Source: Antedon mediterranea
Taxonomy: Eukaryota > Echinodermata > Crinoidea > Comatulida > Antedonidae
Direction: 5' to 3'
Assembly: GCF_964355755.1 (NCBI RefSeq)
Contig: NC_092674.1
Location: 27,454,001 to 27,518,000 of the forward strand
DNA length: 64,000 bases
Each line of letters starts with the position of its first letter. Position 1 is the stretch's first letter. The notes beneath the pieces are model-generated. The model worked only from the letters and a program-made list of their open reading frames with translations. It did not search any database and had not been told where the DNA came from. Of this stretch, positions 13,583 through 24,566 are shown in pieces. A program made the position numbers and the translations under genes.

Positions 13583-14725
13583 CAAATGCATTAATGCTAC
13601 CTGTAACTCACTTGAATTTCACCTCGCTACATTTGTTTACGTTTTTTTACGGGTAACTGACTTATTCAATTATATATAAATATAAGTAAATACTTTTTGA
13701 ATAAAAAAATAAATAAAGTTGCTCGACGGATAAAATTAAGCTATACCACACGCAACCAAAGGACATTAACTTCTTTTAGAGGAAAAAAGTTTTACATGTT
13801 TAAGATAATACCACAAAGTGAACGTGTAATCCAGAAAAGACGTACCGGAAAACATATTAAACTGAGCTAACATAATATTTACAAATCGCAATAAATCATT
13901 TCATTAAAAAAAATAAAGATTAAGTTTGGTGTAATTAAACCACAAAACGGAAACAAACATCTTTAAAAAAGTAAGCACATATTCAACATAAAATACATAC
14001 AATGTTATCTAACATCAAGACACACATATTATGTTTTAAAAAACCTATTTTCTGGATTTACGCAGAACGGACGCGAGTATTATTGAGCTATTGCGCATGT
14101 GTACAGGGAAGAATGATGTTATTTCTCTGTAGCGAGTACTTTAAAGCGACACATGCGGATGAAAGAGAGATTCAAATCGTACCATTACTTTATCTTGTAA
14201 TCTTTTCTCCGAATCTAAGTCTAAAACCAATTTATTTCTGTAAAGTAGCTGAGAGTTTAACTTCCTAGTTCATTACGTAAGAATAATTGGTTAAGGCCAT
14301 CATTTTTTTTTAAGCAACACATTGTTACTTCCTCCACAGAATTGACAAAACTGGCCTACAAATAAATATTAAACAATAATAATGGTGAAAAATCATAGCA
14401 ATAAAGGGCGCCACCTATCGAAAATATTGCATATAACTATGAGCCAATCATAGTGAATATCCATCAACAGGATGTGTTTTTAGAATAACCTTAATAAATA
14501 ATAGTAAATGTTGGTTGTGCGTTTGTACGTATAACAGCGGATAGAAAGTACCAATATAAAACATACATTAGCATAAGGTAAATACTACGTTGACAATAAT
14601 GCCGATCTAATATAATCGGCTATATACAATCTTTGAATATAATACACAGTGCGAATCACATAATATTGAACTTTGGTGTGTACTCATTTAGTACGTGTTG
14701 TAAAGTTCAATGAGTATGGGACGCC
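13583..14725. other. Gene-free stretch
   Basis: The 88-codon frame at 14002-14268 has no domain I recognise. No other feature. Confidence 0.4.
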
Positions 14726-15679
14726 GGACCGGACGCGATTTTTTTTTTCGTACATAAGTTGGGGACCCCTCATGAAACGTCACAAAATAAACATGAATAA
14801 TTCATCAGTTAAATTTGTTGTTCCGTGTGCACCCAAGCGTATAGCAACAAGAAGTGATTACACAACTGCGATACGATACTTTCTACAGTAGGCCTAGAAT
14901 AAGTCAATTCACGTGATTGCCTTCGCGCACTCTTCTTCACACAAAATGTGTCGAGTCGAGGCTAATCGACAGCTAGGCAAGACATTAAACTAAGTAGTAA
15001 TTCATTGGACATAGCCCAAAGAAAGCTTAGACCCACAAGAATAAAGAATGTGTATAATTTGTGTACTGTATTTTTTTAATTCTGCTATTTTATTATCAAA
15101 CAATATGCATGATGTACTCAAAGGAACTTAAAAAATGCGCGTATATGAACACATGAGATGGGAAGATTTGACCCACGAGAATAAAAAATGTATTTTTGTG
15201 TAATTTATTGTTTAATTTTGCTGACTTATTACTCGGATTGTGTCATACCAAAGATAACTATCTTTGGTCATACCTAACACACACACGTCACACACACCCA
15301 CAGCTACTACTAGAATAGACATGGGTTTAGAGACTAATAATTAGGCATAATAGTATTAATACATAATAGTATTAATAGAAACTATAATTTTAACACGTAA
15401 TTCTTTAGTAATAAATTATATTAAAAACACCATAAACTAAAGGCTGATTATTTCGACAATCCACACAAAACGCCGCTATCTTCTATGAAATCGCACGTCG
15501 CAACAACAGCGGAGATAGGCCTAGAATCGTACCGCACTTGTGTAATCACTTCTTGTTGCTATACGCTTGGGTGCACACGGAACAAGAAAATTTAACTGAT
15601 GAATTATTCATGTTTATTTTGTGACGTTTCATGAGGGGGTCCGCAACTTATGTACGAAAAAAAAAATCGCGGACCGGAC
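14726..15679. mobile_element. Element with about 155 bp terminal inverted repeats
   Basis: The left arm, about 14726-14881, reappears inverted at about 15526-15679 with few mismatches. Both carry GCGATTTTTTTTTTCGTACA, CATGAAACGTCACAAAATAA and CACCCAAGCGTATAGCAAC. The roughly 640 bp between them is non-coding and includes a duplicated segment (AGAATAAAGAATGTGT near 15038, AGAATAAAAAATGT near 15178) and a CCAAAGATA/ATCTTTGG hairpin near 15249. A non-autonomous DNA transposon with long arms is likeliest. The 3' end of the minus-strand GPCR gene lies about 50 bases away. Confidence 0.75.
15613..15618 (-). terminator. Candidate poly(A) signal for the minus-strand GPCR
   Basis: AATAAA on the minus strand, about 110 bases past the stop codon. 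It lies inside the right arm of the inverted-repeat element, so if used the gene borrows its polyadenylation signal from a transposon. This is an inference from position only. Confidence 0.35.
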
Positions 15680-15727
15680 ATGAATATATTACATACAGTA
15701 AACTACTGTTCATTTCAAATTCAACAC

Positions 15728-16942
15728 CTAGCCAGAATCTTTGACAGAATGTCGATCTTCCAGGGCGTATACTGAACTCGTGTTTGTGTTATCGGTTTCC
15801 ATACCAATCGAAGGCACGTCGCTTTTCTTCTTTGAGCAACCGAAAGCAATATAAAATGCTTTCCGGTAGCGAGCGTTGGTAACTTTATAAATTACTGGGT
15901 TAATAACCGAGTTACAGTACGTCAGCAGTCGAGCGAATAGAATGTATATTCGCCGTCCTTCTGGAGATAGAACTCGTGTGGTGCGGTGGCTGTCAAAAAT
16001 TAAAATCACCGAAAATATATTGAACGGTGACATGAGGGCGAAGAATACGGTTGTGTTGATTACGAGCATAGTGGCAACTTGGTTACGCGTTTTACGGTTT
16101 ATTTTAGCTCGTGGGTGACTTTCATCTTGAACGTTTCTATTTAGTTCTACGACTACTAACGAATACAAAACAGTGTTCACTATTAAAGCAACAAAGAACG
16201 GTACTGTGCGTAAAAAATCACCGTAAATGCGCGCTTTTACGTCAACGTAATTACAGACGACCCACTCATTTGGTAAACCTTCGTATTTCTCACCCTCTGG
16301 CCACGATAAACAGTACGATGATAATATGCAAAAGCAAGGTGTCATTGTCAACGCAAAACATGCAGAGACGACCCAAATGGAGATGATGACGTTACGACAG
16401 AGATTGGTACGGTCCATTTGCGCTGATTTGAACGGATAACAGATTGCATAATACCGTTCTATGGCCACTGCAGTAATAAGAAGCTCACATGTGAATAAGC
16501 AGGTGTAATTTAAAACATTGAGGGTAATACAACCAAACACAGACCTCGCCGAATGATCCTGTACCAGTTCTGACGTCATGTAAGACCATAGTTTGTCAGA
16601 AATAACAACAATGAGAAAAATCATATCACCGACTGCTAGGTTGACGAGATATGCGTTGGTCACCGTACGCATCGCGTTTACCTTACCGACGACAAACAGG
16701 AATGCAGAGTTTGTCGATAGGCCGAGTATCAATATTATGGGTAGCACGAAAACAGTGACGATCTCCTCAACTTCCATATATAGAAACGTAGCCGACATTT
16801 CTTCACTAAGATCGAAACAGTATTCACCGTCACTGTCGTTTGACGAAACTGCGTGTAGCTGTTGCGTAACTTTCTGATTTCCATCAAACCCCGCGGGCGT
16901 AAACTGTCGGATGATCTTCTTTATCAAAGTGCCGTCTGCCAT
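15728..16942 (-). CDS. Class A peptide GPCR, TRH-receptor-like
   Basis: An intronless 404-residue seven-helix receptor, expected at the plasma membrane, binding a peptide and signalling through a G protein. Class A landmarks: Asn in TM1 (TNSAFLF, about 78), LAVGD in TM2 (D106), ERY at 162-164 after TM3, W190 in TM4, P248 in TM5, NPVIY at 348-352, and a Cys pair C138 (TM3) and C211 (extracellular loop 2). RNQVATML before TM6 and TNAYLVNLAV in TM2 resemble TRH, ghrelin and neuromedin-U receptors. The TM6 toggle tryptophan is missing: the motif reads ALMSPF. NDS near residue 35 is a possible glycosylation site. ATG 16940-16942 sits in a good context (GAAATGG); the open frame extends six codons further only through a TTG. 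The paralogue is at 19873. The family is sure, the ligand is not. Confidence 0.9.
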   Translation of the reverse strand: MADGTLIKKIIRQFTPAGFDGNQKVTQQLHAVSSNDSDGEYCFDLSEEMSATFLYMEVEEIVTVFVLPIILILGLSTNSAFLFVVGKVNAMRTVTNAYLVNLAVGDMIFLIVVISDKLWSYMTSELVQDHSARSVFGCITLNVLNYTCLFTCELLITAVAIERYYAICYPFKSAQMDRTNLCRNVIISIWVVSACFALTMTPCFCILSSYCLSWPEGEKYEGLPNEWVVCNYVDVKARIYGDFLRTVPFFVALIVNTVLYSLVVVELNRNVQDESHPRAKINRKTRNQVATMLVINTTVFFALMSPFNIFSVILIFDSHRTTRVLSPEGRRIYILFARLLTYCNSVINPVIYKVTNARYRKAFYIAFGCSKKKSDVPSIGMETDNTNTSSVYALEDRHSVKDSG

Positions 16943-18295
16943 TTCGGAATAATTTAGCAATGTGTTGCTGAACGTACCCTTTCAGTACTATAGGAATAAG
17001 AAAGATTTAATCAGAGAGAAAAAAAGATTGTTTAATAAACAATTCTGTAACATAAACTAGAAACATTTCTAAGATTAATCTAAGAAAATTAACAGTGGAT
17101 TTTTCAATCTAATTTTGTTTCTTTTATCAATTAGTAATAATAAAAAAGTATGTAAGCAAATTAAGAGGAGCGAAATATCAGAAAGCAAAAGCTTGAGAAC
17201 GACTGCTAAGAAGAAAAAAAAGGATTCGTAAAACATGAAAAAAGGCTTTGAAAAAAGTAACAAAAACAATGGAAACAGGAAAATACTAACCGATGAGGGC
17301 CAGAAGAGAAGACCAAAAAAAGAAGCAAAAGAGAGAAAAAAAAAAAGAACACATGCAGAAGAAATATCCCAACAAAGAAAAATCGTCTATTTCAAAAGAC
17401 TACAAACAAAAAGCAGAAAATAGTTACCGAAATACTAAAATAACCAAACGAAGTTGATTAACAATCAACCGAAGTGAATTTACATTTTATACCAACGTCC
17501 AATGGATACAAATACAGTACCTGTACTAATATTAATGGTCAAAAATGAACACCTGTCTAAAATCAAATGTTAACTCAAGGTAAATAAATTGATAATGTAT
17601 TTCTTAAAAGCATATTTTCAAATAGACGGTAAACTTACCAAAGACAGTCTTTCCCTGGCAAAGGAACTTAGAAGTTCTGAAGCCTGAACACAAACGTAGC
17701 CACCTCATATACAATTTAATAATCCTCGTTACAAACTATTTACCTACGGTGTTAATGGTTGTGCTACCTATAATAAATGTTGGTATCTAAATAATAAGTA
17801 ATATCCTCATACCAGAATCACTATCAAGATTTAATATAACGGGTTTATAATTATTTATGGAATATTGGAAATCAATTTTTTGAAAGGACATCTGTGCATT
17901 AATGAATTAATTTATCAGGCTAATGTCAAGAGGCGGGCCATATCACAGCCACTTGACGCAATACAACTGGCGTCGGTTGCATCAAGGTAGACCAGGATGT
18001 CTTGTACAAACGAGACTGTATGTTATTAATGATATAAGTGGTTTACACACCTGTCGTTAACCGCTATCGGAAGTACAGAGTTTCCAGGCAGTTTTCGGTA
18101 TACAGTACCACAGGACTGTAATCAAACTGTTTGCAGCAATGAAAGTACACATTTGAGTGAGAGTATTAACAATTAAAAATGAATAATGTTGCAGAAAATT
18201 ATCAAAACATACTTTACTTATTGGAAAGTAGATCTGCAGAAGTAGCAAGAGAAGATAGAATAGGAGAAATTGATGAATTACATTTTTTTGCTCAA
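16943..18295. other. Divergent spacer between the two GPCR genes, part 1
   Basis: The 5' flanks of both receptor genes. A purine-rich AAGAAAAAA stretch near 17210-17350 yields a lysine-rich frame that is compositional only. A promoter for the minus-strand receptor must lie here, but no clear TATA element is seen. Confidence 0.4.
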
Positions 18296-18690
18296 ACTAG
18301 CTTAATATCGTATTTGGAAACATTTTTAGACCATTTGAGCATTTCGACAAAACTTTTTCACACAAAACATCAAAGTGTACACAATAGCTTATTATCCCAT
18401 TTGGAGACGTTTTAAACCATATTGAGCATTTCGAAAAAAACTTGTTAACATAAAAACACAAAAGTGCTTAGAATAGCTTCAAATCGCATTTGGAGACGTT
18501 TTAGACCATTTTGAGCATTTCGATAGAACTTTTCACACAAAAATATCAAAGTGCTAAGAATAGCTTGAAATCGCATTTGGAGACGTTTTAAACCATTTTG
18601 TGCATTTCGATGAAAGTTGTTTACACAAATATATCAAAGTGCTTAAAATCACATTTGAAACCGTTTTAGACCATTTTGAGCATTTCCATA
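18296..18690. repeat. Tandem repeat, about 95 bp unit
   Basis: About four and a half imperfect units. Each has CATTTGGAGACGTTTTA, then ACCATTTTGAGCATTTCGA, then CACAAAAATATCAAAGTGC. The array sits between the divergent GPCR genes. No coding potential. Confidence 0.8.
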
Positions 18691-19389
18691 AAGGAAACTA
18701 AGATACGCAGGACAAATAATTAGAGGAAGCTTTGGTCCATTGTTAAAGCTTGCACTTGAGGGAAAGATCTGTGGGAAGGGTAGGGGAAGCCAAAGGTATC
18801 GTGGATGGGTGACATTAAAGAGTGGACTGGATTCATTTTATAAATAATCAGTCATTGCTTTTGAACATTGGCTATTTCAACAGCTGCAATTTAAGTGTTA
18901 TATATAAGCGTGTTTTGCCAATATAATTAAGAAAAATTAAGGTATAGATACCTCGACAAAACTTAGAATTAACGAATTTGATAGATTACTTCGAGTACAA
19001 ATTACGTTTACAACCGACTACGGTAAATATTTGCATGAACCGAATTAAGCTCATGTAAATAGATTACTTTAATTTTGGAAGGTTAATTGTGTAAAAAGGA
19101 CATGTGGTCAAATTCCCAGTAGATAATAATTACGTCATTCTCGTTTGTGATGTGGTATTTCCAAATACGTCGGTTAACATAATGTCGATATACGGTCTTA
19201 TGTAACCGACTAACGAATAGTTATTTATATTAGAAAATAGTTAATGAAAAAAGAAAACTTCATTTAGCCATTACGGCGCCATAAGTAAAATATTTAAACA
19301 CGTTAGGTAAAGGTAATATAGTTGTCAGAATGCATTGATTATAAAACTAACAGTGTTAATCATGTAATGATTTTCTGGGAACGTGTCAA
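18691..19389. other. Divergent spacer between the two GPCR genes, part 2
   Basis: No reading frame or repeat recognised. Upstream flank of the plus-strand GPCR. Confidence 0.4.
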
Positions 19390-19397
19390 TATAAATA
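19390..19397 (+). promoter_or_regulatory. Candidate TATA box of the plus-strand GPCR
   Basis: TATAAATA about 480 bases before the ATG. Transcription would start near 19420. The match is good but unsupported by expression data, and AT-rich DNA gives such matches by chance. Confidence 0.3.
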
Positions 19398-19872
19398 CCA
19401 GCAATGGAAGAGCATTACTTTAACTGATCAGAAGTATTACTACAAAAGTGTGTTAAATTGAAGAGCTCTTGAAATGGTCAAGATACGTATCTTAGAATTA
19501 TTATTTAATTTGTTTACAAAGCGGTAAAACAAATGCCATATCGCTCCATTATACTCGTTCAAATATAGTTGCGATATCAACTAACCGACACTGATAACAT
19601 TGCACCACACATAAACCAAGACATTTTGGCATAAAGGACGACAAATTTAGCTGTAAAAACCAATATACGGACAATTCTGAAATTGACATTGAAAGCAAAT
19701 CAGGACTTTAAATTCGGTAACGTATACGCCGAGTGCGCAGCTATATTTTACCGGTTAATTTGTTTATTTTATGTATTCAAGATTCCCGAGTGTTTCACGA
19801 ATCTATTCCATAACTTTTATAAATATCTGATTACAAGAACAGTTCTTATTCAAATAGTCCCTAAATAACCAA

Positions 19873-21051
19873 ATGGAAGATTTCAATGAAACAGCTTTTG
19901 TGATTAACTGCCGAGAAAGTGGTTTATACGTTCAAAATGTATCTACACCTGAAACTGTGGAAAGACTTATATACACAAGAGCTGATCTAATCATCACGGG
20001 AATTGTGATGCCAATTCTCCTCGTATTTGGTTGGATCAGTAACTGGTCGTTTCTCTTCGTCGTATACCGTGTAAAATACATGCACACAATAACCAACTTA
20101 TACTTGGTAAATCTTGCTGTAAGTGATGTGACGTTTTTAAGTTTTGCAATTGGGGACAAATTGTGGAGATTTGCCTCCTCTGACGTGTATCTAGACAACG
20201 TTGGCAAAGACGTTGTTGATATATGTGTAATGTATCTGTTTATGAATGCCGCTTATTTTTCTGGACAGTTCTTGATAAGTATCATAGCTGTAGATCGTTA
20301 TTACGCCGTGTGTAAACCACTGCAACAGTATAAAGTAAACACCCTTACAAGAGCGGTGACCTGGATTGTTTGTAGCTGGTGTTTCGCCTTCGTTCTTGCG
20401 GCGTCGATGACTCCTGGGTACATCATACGAAAAACGGTTTGTATTCTTTGGCCAGACGATGAAAAATACGACGAATATCCACACACATATGTTTACTTCG
20501 CCACTTTATCCGACTCCGTTAAAGTTTACGTAGAAACGATTCAAACCGTACCGTTTTTTGTTAACGTAATATTCGAAACGGTATTGTACGTACTTATAAT
20601 AAACGGCTTGCACTCGCGAGTATCAACGCGCGCAAGTAATGGCATTTTTGGTGGAAAACTTACAGAAATCAGGAATCAGGTAACACGTATGTTGATTATC
20701 AACGGTGTAATGTATATTCTTCTCATGTCACCTTTTCAAGTGTATTCGTTGATGACAATGGCCAGTACGTTTCGTGAGGCAAGACTTACGAGAATACAGC
20801 TAAAAATGTTCCTATCTATCGCACGTGTGCTTGTATATTCAAACGCAGTCATAAACCCAATCATATACAGTTTATCGAGCAAGCGGTATCGCAAAGCGTT
20901 TGTTAGGGCGTTTAGTTGCAGAGGCTCTAACTTTCAAGGGGGTTCATTCTGTGCGTCTGCCAGTTACAAACGTCGCGGTACGCAAGCAACCAGCGTTAGG
21001 CGAACCGATTCGATATCTCCGAATGAAAGTAGCAACAGCACCTACTTTTAA
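19873..21051 (+). CDS. Class A peptide GPCR, TRH-receptor-like paralogue
   Basis: An intronless 392-residue seven-helix receptor related to the one at 15728-16942. N-terminal NET (5) and NVS (22) are glycosylation sites. Landmarks: LAVSD in TM2 (D85), DRY at 141-143, W164 in TM4, P227 in TM5, NPIIY at 328-332, and the Cys pair C118 and C190. The second extracellular loop has CILWPDDEKYDEYP, matching CLSWPEGEKYEGLP in the paralogue, so both may bind related peptides. RNQVTRML before TM6 recalls TRH receptors. TM6 again lacks the toggle tryptophan (LLMSPF). The serine-rich C-terminal tail could be phosphorylated. The start is firm: an in-frame TAG lies 15 bases upstream. Single-exon structure and divergent pairing suggest local duplication. 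Ligand unknown. Confidence 0.9.
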   Translation: MEDFNETAFVINCRESGLYVQNVSTPETVERLIYTRADLIITGIVMPILLVFGWISNWSFLFVVYRVKYMHTITNLYLVNLAVSDVTFLSFAIGDKLWRFASSDVYLDNVGKDVVDICVMYLFMNAAYFSGQFLISIIAVDRYYAVCKPLQQYKVNTLTRAVTWIVCSWCFAFVLAASMTPGYIIRKTVCILWPDDEKYDEYPHTYVYFATLSDSVKVYVETIQTVPFFVNVIFETVLYVLIINGLHSRVSTRASNGIFGGKLTEIRNQVTRMLIINGVMYILLMSPFQVYSLMTMASTFREARLTRIQLKMFLSIARVLVYSNAVINPIIYSLSSKRYRKAFVRAFSCRGSNFQGGSFCASASYKRRGTQATSVRRTDSISPNESSNSTYF

Positions 21052-21091
21052 GAACTAAACATTTCCAAACTAAATTATGTAGCCTCAGAAA

Positions 21092-21223
21092 GCATCGTAC
21101 GACGATGCCCGACGTCTTCAGATAGCGTGGCGTAGTTTTTAGGTCGTCAGGTCGTAAGGAGAACATGTTTAATTTTCTCTCGATGAGATGACTCGTCGGG
21201 CCTGGCCTCGTCGTACGACGCTG
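21092..21223. repeat. Imperfect inverted repeat (CGTACGACGA)
   Basis: GCATCGTACGACGATG on the left pairs with CCTCGTCGTACGACGC on the right, and CCCGACG/CGTCGGG pair inside. A GC-rich foldback 40 bases after the GPCR stop, so it would lie in the 3' UTR. It may be a small inverted-repeat element or a structured RNA; nothing decides. Confidence 0.5.
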
Positions 21224-21690
21224 TCCGAATTGGCCTATAGTACTGTATGTATATTGAACGTGTATTCAAATTTTTAAAATCGTCCGTCGGTTTGGTCACG
21301 TTTCGGTCAAAATAATGGATTGGTAAAATAATTCACGTTAGTTTTATATAGAATATTGTAAACATACATTGTACATTTTATTCTGACATTATAGAATTGT
21401 TTTGTTCGAAATTAGTATTTAAAAATAACAGTTATATAAGAAAAATGTTTTTTTAAACAATTATAAATGTTTGACGACAAAACTCAACAGTTGAAAACAC
21501 GACGACTGTAGAGTTGTTTGAGAAATTAGAACTATTAGAGATTATTAGAAAATCATTGTAGGACAGTTAAACATTTCGCATTCATGGCACATTATCCTAG
21601 AGGCATCACATTACGAATTTAAATCCAACGTCATGCATTGTAATAATTACTTGAATTACGTTTACAGAATGATAAATGTACACTTGTCCT

Positions 21691-21696
21691 AATAAA
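21691..21696 (+). terminator. Candidate poly(A) signal of the plus-strand GPCR
   Basis: AATAAA about 640 bases after the stop codon. Confidence 0.35.
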
Positions 21697-21868
21697 GTTT
21701 CTGATTAATCATCTACAACTGCATACAATTCACGATCGATTGCCAATGATTGCTATATAAAGTAAGTAATAATATATGCATTCAATTATGTGTTTTTTAG
21801 GTTTGTATCTCGTGGAAGCAGTCCTAAGCACAGGGACGAGTGGGCGAAGTGACATGTTATTACAATAT

Positions 21869-22010
21869 AAAGCTCTGTCAACACTATGAAACTTTATGTG
21901 ACAAAAAAAAAATGTGATGTGCTCATACGGACATGATGATGACATATCACTACCATATTTGGGCACAAACACTTTTTTGTCAAACTAGTTTGTTAGTGTA
22001 GACAGAGCTT
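21869..22010. mobile_element. MITE-A copy 3
   Basis: Full copy flanked by TA on both sides. AAGCTCTGTCAACACTATG on the left is mirrored by TTAGTGTAGACAGAGCTT on the right. It contains CCATATTTGG. Confidence 0.85.
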
Positions 22011-22012
22011 TA

Positions 22013-23741
22013 GAATATCACATGTTGTGTTAAGAAATAGTCTTAACATCACCACAGAATGTATAGTGTAGTCAAGATATTATACTAAAACCATGGAGAA
22101 AATAAGCATGCACGTAACAAGCTACAGTCACACTTTCACATGGCACTGTTCAATTCGTTATTATTATTTAACAAAACGGCGCCGTCTTCCGTTCCGTGAA
22201 ACGGAATAGATGCGAATGTATAGCTTTAGACCATAACATATTAGGCCTATTAATATTATGGGAAAGGTAACACCTTCAATTATGATTGTAACACTTTGTC
22301 AATTGTTATTACCGTGCTTCTTTTCGACCTCATTTTTAAAAAATTATGTTCGGAAGCAAAGCCGGCCGATACCAATGTTCGTGCTTATTCGCGCTTAGTA
22401 AGATTACGTGCAAAATCATATTGGACACGTACTACATGATGATTGTAATAATTATCTTGTGAAACAAAATATAAAGAATTTAACATTCCCTTCCAACTTG
22501 ATCACTTTAAACGGACAATTATTCTGTTTTTATTTTACTATACTCTTGCAAATCCTGTGGATGTTACTTACCAGGACTTTTTAGAAAGAACGTGTTTAAT
22601 TTACTGTATTTTATTTGTTATCGCACATCTCTGATACAGTGATAGTCAAGAACTCGGCTGGGTCGGATAACGAAGAGTATTATTATGCCACTCTCGTATC
22701 ACAGATTAAACATGTTTTAACATGTTTTAATATTTAAAAATATTTCACATTTAAAAGGCCTGAGTAACATTGTTTTCGGAGTATATAAAAAAAGGCCAAT
22801 CTAACTAGGGAAGAGTATTTTCCTCTTTTCAGATCTCACTACGTGTAATTGTGTACATTTTTTTTCTTCACGTATTCGACTGTATATTTGTTTGCATTAG
22901 GCTATGTTTCTATGAGTAATACCAATTTTCTATACGAAAAAAATTAACATAAATAATGCATTTTCAGGCCTATTTATTTAGGTATCAAATATAAATGTAG
23001 ACATAAACAACAATATAATACTGGACCAAGTCAACATAATGCAATATTATAATCTCTGACTCGCAACAAATAACCTTATTTTACCTTATAAATATAATAA
23101 TTGTTATGGGATTTCGTACAAAAACTTAATCATTATTCGAATTTTTTTTTCTGTTTTGTTTTTCTAATATTACATATTTCTAACATCTACGTAAAACGTA
23201 AACGAAACGTTAAATCGAAATTTGTATTTAAACTATTAAACATTCCTAAATAATCTTTTATTAAGAGTTCATCTTTAAACATACGTACTTCTAATTCTAT
23301 TGTACTGAAACAGAATACATCATACTATCCATCCAGGTGCATTAGTCTCATTATCACAATATGGTTTTCTAATATTTTTACAATTAATCAAATGAATGTT
23401 GTACTTTGTACTCAATGATACTGAAACTAAAAGACATCGTAATGTCTATTTAATTACTACAGTACTGTAGTTATCAAAATGAGAAAATTATGGTTCCAAT
23501 TAAAATGAGAATAGAATATTGTAAGTTAATAAATGAATACTATCAGTATACTGTGTATAATACTGTAGTAAAGTTAAGATAACAACAATCATTTAATTAT
23601 AATACAAGTGTTTAATTTGCATAGACTTTTCCATACTACGACCACTATCCTAAATATCCAATCCATAATTCAAATAGACAGTGCGGTTTTATACTACAGT
23701 ACTTTACAATTGTAACTGGTATTGGTTGTTTTAAGCAAAGG
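22013..23741. other. Gene-free stretch
   Basis: Very AT-rich. No reading frame, RNA or repeat family recognised. Confidence 0.45.
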
Positions 23742-24290
23742 GCGCCATCAACGGCAGTGATACGACGAAAACGTGCTAATCGATTCAATGTTATAACATT
23801 TTGTTAGCAAAATGCGTCACAAACGGCAGTGATACGACGAAAACGTGCTAATCGATTCAATGCTATAACATTTGTTAGCAAAGTGCGTCACCAACGGCAG
23901 TGATTCGACGAAAACGTGCTAATCGATTCAATGCTATAACATTTGTTAGCAAAGTGCGCCACCAACAGCTGTGACACGATGTGGTAATCGATTTTATGCT
24001 ACAAAAGTTGATAGCAAAGTGCGCCATCAACGGCAATATTACGATTTGCTTATCAATCAATTCGATGATACAAAAGTTGATAGCAAAGTGCGCCACCAAC
24101 GGCAATGACACAATGTATTAATAGATTCGGTGGTACAAAACTTGATAGCAAGGTGCGCCGCTAATGGTAATGACACGATTCGCTAATCGATTCCATGCTA
24201 CAAAGTTGATTTTTGCCAACGGCAATGACAGGATGTGCTACAAAAAAGCGACACCAACGGAAGATGTCAATTTGTTTTTGAAATGACAGT
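23742..24290. repeat. Satellite-like array, 65-72 bp unit
   Basis: About eight tandem units, each built on GCGCCACCAACGGCAGTGA, ACGTGCTAATCGATTCAATG and TGATAGCAAAGT. Starts near 23742, 23814, 23885, 23956, 24021, 24090 and 24155 show 71-72 bp spacing, then 65-69 bp, with decay toward the CEP44 end. The first units are nearly identical, so that end was amplified most recently. It lies about 240 bases beyond the CEP44 stop codon. Confidence 0.85.
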
Positions 24291-24529
24291 CTATAGCAAA
24301 GCAACAAACTTATTGCTACAAAAGCTATGCTAGTGATGCAAAGTGACGCGTTGTACTACAATACTTAATTACACACTACAACAATATTATAAAAGCCAAA
24401 CAAACAAAGACAGTCACAATGACAACAACTCGAAAACACAACAAAAGCATGCTTATAAGTCAGAAAATATAAAAAGCAAAAATCAAACCTAAACTGTTGG
24501 GTCAGATCAACATTCTAAAGTTTGTGTTT

Positions 24530-24566
24530 TTAGTTAGGCTTCAGCTGGTATTCAAGTTTTTTCATT
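24530..24566 (-). CDS. CEP44: CEP44 coding exon 8 (last)
   Basis: 37 bases after TTTTTAAACAG encode MKKLEYQLKPN and TAA, resembling the MKKMFEETAELL...PN end of the human protein. No clear AATAAA is seen just downstream. Confidence 0.75.

Noticed and set aside
16111-16877. Plus-strand frames of 91 and 94 codons
   Set aside because: Antisense shadows of the minus-strand GPCR.
17235-17423. Lysine/arginine-rich 62-codon frame
   Set aside because: Reflects a purine-rich stretch; no start context, homology or neighbouring exon.
19932-20486. Minus-strand frames of 61-97 codons
   Set aside because: Antisense shadows of the plus-strand GPCR.
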